From: Candidatus Sulfopaludibacter sp. SbA3
GTDB lineage: Bacteria > Acidobacteriota > Terriglobia > Bryobacterales > Bryobacteraceae
Direction of reading: 5' to 3'
DNA: 11,328 nucleotides
NCBI GenBank assembly: GCA_900290315.1
Contig: OKRF01000386.1
Coordinates: 3,417-14,744, forward strand
Position 1 is the first letter of the stretch. Each line of letters opens with the position of its first letter. A program made the translations under genes and the position numbers. Below are positions 1 through 7,600 of this stretch, piece by piece. The notes below the pieces were generated by a model. The model searched no databases, was not told where the DNA came from, and was given only the letters and a program-made list of their open reading frames with translations.

Positions 1-887
1 TGGTGGTCCTGAATTTTCAGGTCACGGACAGCAAGAACCATTACATCAACGGCCTGAAACCGAACGATTTTCGAATCTACGAGGACGGGATTCTGCAAAA
101 GGTGTCCACCTTCGCGGAAGGCGCCAATCCGCCGATGGCAGTCAATGCCGATGGCTCGACACGCCCGCTGCTGGACGCGGCGAAAGATGCCGTGCCTGGA
201 ATGGATAAGCCCGACGCTTTCACCGGTACCAACGTTTTCGTCCTGTTCGATACCAGCAATTTCATGTACCGCGGCTTCGTATACGCCGAGGACGCGATTG
301 CCGATTTCGTGCGCGGGCTGGATCATGCCGATTCTGTAGCGGTCTACACATTCAGCCGCAATCTCTCCCGCGCGGCTCCGCTGACCCACGAGCACGGCGA
401 GGCCATCAACGGGCTGCGCAGTTCGGTAGCGGGCGACGATACAGCGCTATACAACGCGCTGCTGCTGACTTTGCGCGACGCGGCCAAGGTGGCCGGGCGC
501 AAGGTGGTGATTGTGTTTTCCAACGGCCCGGACAACGCCAGCATGGTGGCGCCCGACGACGTGCGGGCCGTGGCGGAAGATGAAGGCATTCCGATCTACG
601 TGATCTCCACCGCCGAAGTAAATAAGGACCCGATTTCGAGTGGCGTTTTCCGGCGGCTGGCGCAGCGCACCGGAGGCAAGGCCTACTGGGCGCGCACCTG
701 GCAGAAGCAGGTGGAAGCATTCGAAAATATCCGCGAGGATATGATCAACAGTTACACCATTACTTACTATCCGCAGCCTAACCCGAATGGCGGCTTCCGT
801 AAGATCCTGGTAGAACTGGTCAACGACCCGGGTAAGAAGCTGCGTGTGCAGGTTCGGCCTGGATATCGGCCCAGCCGCGTGTTCTGA
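1..887 (+). CDS. vWA-domain protein, acidobacterial type (5' end missing)
   Basis: Partial gene, open from the left edge; codons are in phase with base 3. The GTG at base 3 is probably not the real start, because the protein begins in the middle of a beta strand (VVLNFQVTD) and any signal peptide lies outside the window. The segment L-K-P-N-D-F-R-I-Y-E-D-G (residues 18-29) is the conserved N-terminal signature of the vWFA-related acidobacterial family (TIGR03436). The vWA domain follows at residues 76-205. Its metal-site motif is degenerate: D83-T-S-N-F87 instead of DxSxS, and N174-G-P-D177 where D-G-x-D is usual, although T147 is kept. The C-terminus ends with the typical V-R-P-G-Y. It is probably exported and involved in protein contacts; the partner is unknown. 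No operon partner is visible, and the next + strand gene has its own promoter. Confidence 0.8.
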   Translation, partial: VVLNFQVTDSKNHYINGLKPNDFRIYEDGILQKVSTFAEGANPPMAVNADGSTRPLLDAAKDAVPGMDKPDAFTGTNVFVLFDTSNFMYRGFVYAEDAIADFVRGLDHADSVAVYTFSRNLSRAAPLTHEHGEAINGLRSSVAGDDTALYNALLLTLRDAAKVAGRKVVIVFSNGPDNASMVAPDDVRAVAEDEGIPIYVISTAEVNKDPISSGVFRRLAQRTGGKAYWARTWQKQVEAFENIREDMINSYTITYYPQPNPNGGFRKILVELVNDPGKKLRVQVRPGYRPSRVF

Positions 888-920
888 TGGATGCGCCGCA
901 AAACGGTGCCAGGGGGCTCA

Positions 921-935
921 TGAGGCGAAGCCTCA
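921..935 (+). repeat. small perfect hairpin downstream of the vWA gene
   Basis: TGAGGC-GAA-GCCTCA forms a 6-bp stem with a 3-nt loop 33 bases after the stop of the vWA gene. No T-run follows, so it is at best a weak or factor-assisted 3' end. It could be chance in GC-rich DNA. Confidence 0.3.
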
Positions 936-1017
936 CCCGCCCGGATGAAAATTGTTTACGTATTACAATACCTCCCATTTTCCCTACCCTGTGAAGATTT
1001 TCGCGAGCCTGGTAGCG

Positions 1018-1036
1018 CCGCCGATCTTGTCGGCGG
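1018..1036 (+). terminator. GC-rich hairpin, possible 3' end of the upstream transcript
   Basis: CCGCCGA-TCTTG-TCGGCGG is a perfect 7-bp GC-rich stem with a 5-nt loop, followed only by TTCCT, so the U-tract is poor. It lies between the vWA gene and the promoter of the next gene and could insulate the two. The 248-base gap (888-1135) otherwise holds only small doubtful ORFs and the promoter described next. Confidence 0.3.
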
Positions 1037-1091
1037 TTCCTGTGGTTGCGGCTACGCTGCCTGGTGGGACAGACGTGTTTCAAACCCCCTC

Positions 1092-1121
1092 TTGATTATA
1101 CGAGTACATTCGTAGTATAGT
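1092..1121 (+). promoter_or_regulatory. sigma70-type promoter with BlaI/MecI-like operator
   Basis: The -35 box TTGATT (1092-1097), an 18-bp spacer and the -10 box TATAGT (1116-1121) make a good housekeeping-type promoter 14 bp before the ATG at 1136. The spacer contains the dyad TACGA-gtacat-TCGTA (1099-1114). The opposite strand also reads ACTAC-GAAT-GTACT, one mismatch from a perfect dyad and similar to TACA/TGTA-type BlaI/MecI operators. The heptamer TTCGTAG recurs at 1109-1115 and 1123-1129. A repressor bound here would cover the promoter. The predicted leader is under 10 nt and shows no Shine-Dalgarno sequence. Confidence 0.55.
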
Positions 1122-1135
1122 CTTCGTAGAAAATC

Positions 1136-2050
1136 ATGCGATTCCGGTTCAGCCTGATCGCGCTGTCCCTGTTGGGAGCTTTGTATCCCCTGGCGGCACA
1201 GCCGAAATTCGACGTAGCATCAATCAAGCCATGCAATCCGTCTCCGGAGGGCGGACGCGGTGGTGGTGCGGCTGGCGCGGCATCGGACCCTGGAAGGTTA
1301 AGACTGGAATGTCAAACGGTGGAGAACCTCATCCGGTTGGCGTACATTCGGTTTGCGAACGGCAGGGGCGACCGAAGAGCGGGAGCAGGAGGCCCGGTAT
1401 TACAGAGACTGCTGAACCAGCCAATCGAAGGAGGCCCAGCCTGGGTGAGGTTGGACCACTACACGATCGATGCGAAACCGGAGCAGCCGCAAACCGCGGC
1501 GATGATGCGCGGGCCCATGCTCCAGGCGCTTCTGGCAGACCGATTCAAACTGAAGATCCGTCGCGACATTAAGGACGTTCCTGTCTACGCTCTCGTCCTT
1601 GCCAAGGGAGGTTCCAAGCTTGAGGCCACGAAGAAGGAGAGCTGTACCCCGATCGAGTCGATTGACCCAATAGCCCTGCCGGGACCGGGGCAGCCGCCGC
1701 CCTGTGGCACCTTCCGGCCGGACAAGAATGGTGGCGTCGAGACGTTCGGCCAGACGCTCAGCGGTCTTTGCCGGCAGTTTTCGGCCGCATTGGACCGCGA
1801 CGTGGTCGACCGAACCGGGATTCCAGGCTTATTCGACATGCACCTGGCGCTGTCCTACGACGATCTGTTTCCGTTTGCCCGCGCGGACGCCGAGCCAGGG
1901 GCGAGCGACGGCACTCCATCCCCCATGCCGTCCGACCCGCTCGGCGCGGCGCTGTCCGCCTTGCAGAAACTCGGCCTGAAGCTGGAACCGGCCAAAGCCC
2001 CGGGCGAATTCATCGCCATTGACCGCTTGGAGAGGCCTTCGCAGAACTAG
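1136..2050 (+). CDS. TIGR03435-family exported protein
   Basis: A 304-residue protein of a family abundant in Acidobacteria and described mainly from Solibacter. Residues 1-22 form a signal peptide (basic RFR, then a LIALSLLGALYPLA core, cleavage near A21/Q22), so it is probably periplasmic or outer-membrane associated. Family hallmarks are all present in order: FDVASIKP (25-32), a region LQALLADRFKLKI (129-141) followed by VPVYALVLAKGG, a C-proximal R-D-V-V-D-R-T-G-I-P-G-L-F-D block (221-234), and the ending RPSQN. The molecular function is unknown; many relatives sit near BlaI-type regulators and M56 peptidases (from memory, not visible here). The ATG is favoured by the signal peptide and the promoter immediately upstream, but no Shine-Dalgarno sequence is visible. 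It converges on the transglutaminase gene with 7 bp between the stops. It appears intact. Confidence 0.85.
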   Translation: MRFRFSLIALSLLGALYPLAAQPKFDVASIKPCNPSPEGGRGGGAAGAASDPGRLRLECQTVENLIRLAYIRFANGRGDRRAGAGGPVLQRLLNQPIEGGPAWVRLDHYTIDAKPEQPQTAAMMRGPMLQALLADRFKLKIRRDIKDVPVYALVLAKGGSKLEATKKESCTPIESIDPIALPGPGQPPPCGTFRPDKNGGVETFGQTLSGLCRQFSAALDRDVVDRTGIPGLFDMHLALSYDDLFPFARADAEPGASDGTPSPMPSDPLGAALSALQKLGLKLEPAKAPGEFIAIDRLERPSQN

Positions 2051-2066
2051 ACCGGACTTACGGTCT
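2049..2066. terminator. hairpin spanning both convergent stop codons
   Basis: AGACCG-GACTTA-CGGTCT (6-bp perfect stem, 6-nt loop) covers the end of the TAG of the + strand gene and the whole TAA of the - strand gene. No T-tract follows on either strand, so it is a weak candidate bidirectional terminator. Confidence 0.25.
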
Positions 2067-3578
2067 TGGAGTGAGCACGATGCCCGGCTTCACCGTCCAG
2101 GTATAGACCTCGCTGGTGTTGATGGGATGAAGGGTGTACTCCGCGCCTGGTGCGAGGTCCTGGCGCGAGGCAGCGTCGATGCGCACTCCCCAGATTTGGT
2201 ACTCCGCTCCATTGGATAGTTTCATACCGCTCAGGGTCGCCTTCAGATCGGGATGGCCCGCCGACACCAGCGCGAATTGATGTCCGGCACGCGCCTCGAA
2301 ATCGCGCATCTGATTCGCATAGTGCGGGATGTATTCCTGAATCGCGATGTAGAAATCCGGATTGGTGGGGTCGCCGTTCTTTAGGCCAGCCCTTGCCGAA
2401 GGCGGCAGAGCCTCCTTCCAGTAAATCTCCTTCACGGTGACGGTGCGGAGCTCCTCGTTGCTCACTTCCGGGTTGGCGACGTTGGCGTGGGCTCCGAAAT
2501 GGTCCGAAACTTTCAACAGGCGATAAGGATTCTGCGATGACAGCCTGGGCTCGACCGGATACATGGCATAGCGCCGCCCCCACGTCTCTGCGATGGGCAC
2601 ATGGCTCACGCTGTCGGTCGTGAGGATATGGGTGAGGAGGCCGAGGTAGGAATCGTCGAGCGTGTTCTGACCCACGACGTCGTAGTTGACCCGCACCCAG
2701 CGATTGCCCACGAAGAGCTCATTGAATAAGTGGTTGGTAAAACTGCCGCCACGCGGCAGCCCGTGCCGGATGGTGGCACGCACACCATTATGGTGGATGG
2801 CCGCCAGGAGCATCTCTTTCTCCTTGGTGTCGTTGGCATCCACGGGCGGAATAAAGAACGCGATGCGCGCGGGAATCCCCAGTGCACGCATCACGGTGGC
2901 AAGGTAGATGGCGTACGAAGTGCAACTGCCATGGACGCGGTTGTAAAACATGGATCGGCCCAGCACCTCCTGATCGAACATGGCCTGATCGGTGGCGCCC
3001 GACGCTGGTTTCTCTTTGTCGAAGGCCGGCCTCAGCAGGGGAAAGACTTCCGGCGTGCCGTTGGGATAGTGCACGTACCAGATGGCGAAGGCGTTGGTAA
3101 AGCGACTGCGGCGTTTCAGCCATCGGGACACCTCCGTGACCACCTGGCGATCGGTGAGCACAGCGGGATCGATGCCGTCCTCGCGCAACGCGGCCAGAAG
3201 ATCGGCGCGCATTTTTTCGTCCCAGTTTTCGGTCGCGGTAGGCGCCAGGTATTTCGTCATCTGCGCGTATTCGGTCTTCCAGTTGGGATTCTCTCCGATG
3301 GCCTCTCGATTGGTGTTCAGCGGATAGTAGGTAATCTCGACGGTGGCCGAATCCGCATCCTGCGACAGCAGCCGCGCGTCCTGATAATCATCGGTCATGT
3401 CGGTCAGGTCAAAAGGCTTGGCGATCTGCATCACACTGGTGATGGTGTAAGTGAACTCTTTGGCATCGGGACCGAAGTATTTGTGGGCTTTCGCATAAGC
3501 CGTGATGGAATCGCGCTGGTAGCACCAGCCGGCGATGGCGCTGAAGAAAAGAATCGGACCATGTAGGTATCTGCGCAT
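2058..3578 (-). CDS. transglutaminase-like (papain-fold) exported protein
   Basis: A 506-residue protein with a core transglutaminase-like domain at about residues 190-310. The catalytic triad is visible: C219 in H-G-S-C-T-S-Y-A-I-Y-L, followed by the usual A-L-G-I-P-A-R-I strand; H283 in F-T-N-H-L-F-N-E; and D300 in V-R-V-N-Y-D. The W-V-R-V-N-Y-D strand is typical of bacterial homologues, which act as proteases, amidases or cross-linkers; the substrate cannot be told. Residues 8-19 are hydrophobic and look like a signal anchor or signal peptide with no proper lipobox. The N-terminal 180 and C-terminal 190 residues match nothing I recognise; the C-terminus looks like a beta-rich domain. The ATG is the first possible start after an upstream in-frame stop; no clear Shine-Dalgarno sequence precedes it. 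It lies 43 bp after the extended DedA-rhodanese gene on the same strand, so co-transcription is likely. Confidence 0.75.
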   Translation of the reverse strand: MRRYLHGPILFFSAIAGWCYQRDSITAYAKAHKYFGPDAKEFTYTITSVMQIAKPFDLTDMTDDYQDARLLSQDADSATVEITYYPLNTNREAIGENPNWKTEYAQMTKYLAPTATENWDEKMRADLLAALREDGIDPAVLTDRQVVTEVSRWLKRRSRFTNAFAIWYVHYPNGTPEVFPLLRPAFDKEKPASGATDQAMFDQEVLGRSMFYNRVHGSCTSYAIYLATVMRALGIPARIAFFIPPVDANDTKEKEMLLAAIHHNGVRATIRHGLPRGGSFTNHLFNELFVGNRWVRVNYDVVGQNTLDDSYLGLLTHILTTDSVSHVPIAETWGRRYAMYPVEPRLSSQNPYRLLKVSDHFGAHANVANPEVSNEELRTVTVKEIYWKEALPPSARAGLKNGDPTNPDFYIAIQEYIPHYANQMRDFEARAGHQFALVSAGHPDLKATLSGMKLSNGAEYQIWGVRIDAASRQDLAPGAEYTLHPINTSEVYTWTVKPGIVLTPRP

Positions 3579-3621
3579 ATGGTCATCGGTGCAGACGGTG
3601 ATGGCAGCACCGCGGTTAACA

Positions 3622-4557
3622 CTACTCCCGCAGCTTCATCATGCTGGCCCAGGCCTCCACGCCTCCGCGGAGGGGGCGGACTTTGGTGATTCCGCGGGAT
3701 CTGAGGAGCAGCGCCGCACGGGCGCTGGAGGCTTCGTTCGGTCAACTGCAGAAGAGGATGATCTCGCGGTCGCGGGGAATCTGTTGGGCGCCGGCTGTCA
3801 GGTCATCTATGGAAAGCCGGATGGCGCCGGGAATGGAGTGGTCATCGTGCTGCAGGCTGCTGCGCAGGTCCACGATGTAAAGGTCCTCGCCGGCATCGAT
3901 GCGGCCGAGTAATTCCTCGGGCGTGATGCGGGCTCCCGCCAGTTCGCTGAGAAATCGCCGGCGTTGGATGACCTTCCAGAGGATCCACAAGGCGGCCACG
4001 GCGATTACCAGGATCAGGAATCCGGAACCCAGGCGCTGGGCATAGGCGAGGGCCAATTCCAACTGGTTGCTGAAGAGGTATCCCACCCCTATATAAGCGC
4101 CGCTCCACACCACAACGCCCAGGGAGTCCATCACCAGAAAGGGAACCAGCCCGATTCCGGCATCGCCAGCCAGCGGTGCGGCGACCGCATTCAACCCCGG
4201 TACGAATTTGGCGATCAGCAGCGTGTTGAGGCCGTACTTGAGGAAGGCCGTTTCCGTTTTCCGTACACAGGAATCGGGTTCCAGCGAAATGCGGCACAGG
4301 AAACGCAGAACCCGTTTGCCCCGGCTGCGGCCGAAATGAAACCACACGGCGTCGGCGACAAGCGCGCCGGCAACGCAGCAGGCGATCGCCGTGACGGCAT
4401 GCAACCGTCCCGTACGGACCAGTGCGCCGGCCGCGACGAGCAGAGGGACCGAGGGAATGGGGACCGCGCCCTGTTCGGCAAGTACCCAGAAAAACAGCAG
4501 CGCATATCCGTGGCGCTCCACAAAGTGGATCGCGGTTGCAATGGCGAGGCCGGTCAT
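3622..4557 (-). CDS. DedA membrane protein fused to rhodanese domain; candidate selenoprotein with in-frame TGA
   Basis: The DedA (SNARE-associated/VTT) domain covers residues 1-205, with hydrophobic segments near 18-48, 55-75, 112-130, 137-163 and 178-196. It keeps E28 in the L-A-E-Q-G-A-V-P-I-P motif and has AKFVPGLNAVAAPLAG, so the two arginines of E. coli-type DedA are K117 and N123. The rhodanese domain starts near residue 210 (I-V-D-L-R, H-S-I-P-G-A) and reaches the active-site loop with C270-S271. The next codon is TGA (3744-3742). Translation past it gives PNEASSARAALLL, G-I-T-K-V-R-P-L-R-G-G-V-E-A-W and a TAG at 3624-3622, which is a normal rhodanese end, for 311 residues in total. 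The position is cysteine in homologues I recall (C-x-C-P-N-E). If TGA is a real stop (end at 3742), the product is DedA with a broken rhodanese. The ATG is the first start after an upstream in-frame TGA; its Shine-Dalgarno sequence is weak. Likely role: membrane transport or envelope homeostasis coupled to sulfur or selenium transfer. Confidence 0.75.
3709..3727 (-). promoter_or_regulatory. candidate bacterial SECIS hairpin after in-frame TGA
   Basis: On the - strand, CAGCGCC-CGTGC-GGCGCTG forms a perfect 7-bp stem with a 5-nt apical loop. The stem begins 14 nt and the loop 21 nt after the TGA at 3744-3742. Known bacterial SECIS elements have a short stem-loop with a G in the first two loop positions, about 16-37 nt after UGA; here the loop is C-G-U-G-C with G at position 2 followed by U, as in the G-U recognised by SelB. 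No bulged U is seen in the stem. It overlaps codons for alanine-rich sequence, so chance pairing in GC-rich coding DNA is possible. Confidence 0.45.
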
Positions 4558-4613
4558 TCGATCTCATCATTACACATATGCCGGCGGCTCCCCCCAGATT
4601 GGCGCTGTGGTAT

Positions 4614-4631
4614 TTGGAACGGGAATTGCAA
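4614..4631 (+). promoter_or_regulatory. sigma54-like promoter (-24/-12) before treS fusion
   Basis: In the 84-bp divergent gap (4558-4641) the sequence TGGAACG-GGAA-TTGCA matches the sigma54 consensus TGGCACG-N4-TTGCA at all but one fixed base, with GG (4616-4617) and GC (4628-4629) exactly 12 bp apart. The predicted start would be near 4640-4641, only one or two bases before the ATG, so the transcript would be essentially leaderless. That is unusual and lowers confidence. No activator sites can be identified in the gap. Confidence 0.35.
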
Positions 4632-4641
4632 CCGGACGCGC

Positions 4642-7600
4642 ATGAGAGTACCGGGAAGCGCATCGGATCCACTGTGGTACAAGGACGCGGTAATTTACGA
4701 GTTGCACGTCCGTGCGTTTTATGACACAAACAACGATGGAATCGGCGACTTTCCAGGCCTGCTCCAGAAATTGGACTATCTCCAGGATCTGGGTGTAACA
4801 TGCCTGTGGGTGCTACCCTTCTTTCCCTCGCCTCTCAAAGACGATGGTTATGATATATCCGACTATGTAAGCGTTCATCCTATGTATGGGACCAGGGATG
4901 ACTTTCTGGCGTTTCTCGGAGCGGCACACGACCGGGGGCTGCAGGTCATGATCGAGTTGGTGATGAATCACACGTCCGATCAGCACCCGTGGTTTCAGCG
5001 GGCGCGGCAGGCGCCCCCCGGATCGCCCGAACGCGATTATTACATCTGGAGCGATACCGACCAGAAGTATCGGGACGCACGGATCATCTTCACGGATACG
5101 GAGAAATCGAACTGGACCTGGGATCCCGTTGCCCAATCGTATTTCTGGCATCGTTTCTTTTCGCACCAGCCGGATTTGAATTACGACAACCCCAAAGTGG
5201 TGGAGGAGATGATCCATGTGATGCATTATTGGCTGGACCTGGGTGTGGACGCGCTTCGGCTCGACGCCATTCCTTACTTAGTGGAGCGCGACGGAACTAG
5301 CTGCGAAAACCTACCAGAAACACATACGCTGATTAAGAGTCTGCGGCAGGAAATTGACACCAATTACTCCAATCGGATGATTCTGGCCGAAGCCAACCAG
5401 TGGCCGGCCGATGTGCGTCCCTATTTTGGCGATGGGGATGAGTGTCATATGGCCTTCCACTTTCCACTGATGCCGCGGATCTATATGGCACTCCGCCAGG
5501 AAGATCGCCTGCCGATCACGGACATCATGGCGCAGACGCCGGAGATTCCCAAGACGTGTCAATGGGCTCTCTTCCTGCGCAATCACGACGAACTCACGCT
5601 GGAGATGGTGACCAATGACGAGCGCGACTACATGTATCTGGCTTACAGCGCCGACTCACGGATGCGGCTGAACCTGGGCATCCGGCGGCGGCTGGCCACA
5701 TTGATGGACAACAATCGGAGGCGCATCGAACTCCTCAACAGCCTGCTGTTCTCATTTCCCGGAACGCCCATCGTCTATTACGGCGACGAGATCGGCATGG
5801 GGGACAACATCTACCTTGGCGACCGCGGAGGCGTGCGGACACCTATGCAATGGAATGGCGACCGGAACGCCGGCTTTTCGCGGGCCACGCCCGCCAGGTT
5901 GTATAGCCCAGTGATCATGGACGCGATAACCGGCTACGAAGCGGTAAATGTGGAAGCGCAGCAGGGCGACCCATCGTCGCTGCTCACCTGGATGCGCAAC
6001 ATGATCGCGCTGCGCAAACTGTTTCGTGTGTTTGGCCGCGGCACGCTGGAATTCCTCAATCCATCCAACCGCAAGGTCCTGGCCTATTTGCGGAGAGACG
6101 CGGACCAGCAGGTGCTGTGCGTGGCTAACCTTTCGCGGTTCGCCCAGCCGGTGGATCTGGACCTGGCGGAACTAGAGGGCGTGACGCCCGTGGAGATGCT
6201 CGGGTATGTGGACTTTCCGCCCATTGGCAAGCAACCGTACCGCCTGACGCTCGCACCCTACGGTTTCCTTTGGCTGGAATTGCACCCCCAGCAGGAGCCC
6301 GCCGGCATCCCCGACAGCCAGGTATCGTCCCTCACCGTAGCGGACACTTGGGAGAGTGTGCTGGAAGGGGCGGTGCGGCCCCGGCTGGAATCGGTGCTGC
6401 TTCCGCAGTACCTGGAGAAGCAGCGGTGGTTCGGCGGTAAAGGGCGGCAAATCCGCACCACCGAAATCAAGGACTGGGCTCCTCTTCCGAATGCAAGCGC
6501 CGTGGCCGTGCTGGTAGAGGTGCAGTTCGAAACAGGCGAGCCGGAAGCTTATTTTCTCGCACTGGCACGCTCCTTCGGCAAGAGCGCGGACCAGGTGCGG
6601 GAGATTGCTCCCAACGCTATCCTGTCTCCCACTATCTCCATGAGTGGGCCGGGATACCTGTACGATGCTATGAGCGATGAGCAGGCGTGCGCAGCGTTCC
6701 TCACCTTCATCGAGCAAGCTCTGGAGGCCGCGGCGCGGAACGGGGTGATGCGGGGTCCGCCAGGCGCGGCATTCGCGGCGGTGCGCGGTCCCGCCGATGC
6801 ACTGCTGGCCCCGCGGCGCGCATCCGTAGAGCAGAGCAACACATTGCTATTCTGCGGCGGCCGGTTCATCCTGAAGCTCTTCCGCCGGCAACAAGCGGGG
6901 CCGAATCCGGATTGCGAAATCGACAAATATCTGACGGAACAGGCGCACTTCGATGGCGTTCCACCGTTCGCCGGCGAAATCCAATATGTGGGCGCGGGCG
7001 GAGAAACCTATACGCTGGCGATGTTGCAGGGACTTGTGAACAACCAGGGAGACGGCTTGACGTTGACTCTGGAAGAACTCGCCCGCTATTACGAAAACTG
7101 CGCGACCGCCGAATTTCCTGAGGGTGGAAGCGCGGCAGCCGGCAATCTGCTGGACCTCGCGGAGCAACCGCCATCGCAGGTTGCGCGGGACCACGTGGGT
7201 CTGGCACTCGATGGCGCCGCACGGCTGGGCCAACGCACGGGCGAGTTGCACCTGGCCCTGGCTTCGGAAACCACCGATCCGGCATTCGCTCCGGAACCGC
7301 TGGCCGCCAGCGATGTGTCGAGCCTGCTGACTGGCCTGCGCATGCAGGCCGTTCGCGTCTTCGATCTGCTTAAGGACAGCCTGGCCGGGCTCCCCGATGA
7401 CCTCATCGATGCCGCAGGGTTGGCGCTGAGCAGGCGCAGACAGATTCTGGACAGCTTTCGGTTGCCGCCGGAAGACGGCAAATTCGGCCAACGGATCCGG
7501 ATTCACGGCGACTATCATCTCGGGCAGGTGCTGCAGGTGAAGACAGACTTCGTCATTTTCGATTTCGAAGGGGAGCCGGCACGTCCCCTGGAGGAACGGC

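Noticed and set aside
991..1095. 34-codon GTG-started ORF with a signal-peptide-like sequence
   Set aside because: No ribosome binding site, rare start, overlaps another short frame and contains the 1018-1036 hairpin; too short to support.
2730..3566. 278-codon + strand ORF
   Set aside because: Lies antisense to the transglutaminase-like gene, which has a clear catalytic triad; the + strand reading is a GC-driven shadow with no recognisable motif.
4569..4574. TGTAAT as a -10 box for the DedA gene (- strand)
   Set aside because: No acceptable -35 box at 16-18 bp and no correctly placed extended -10, so the DedA promoter stays unassigned.
3964..4641. 226 extra codons open upstream of the TreS fusion in the same frame
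   Set aside because: The stretch is antisense to the DedA gene, has no trehalose-synthase similarity and biased composition; canonical TreS sequence begins within ten residues of ATG 4642.
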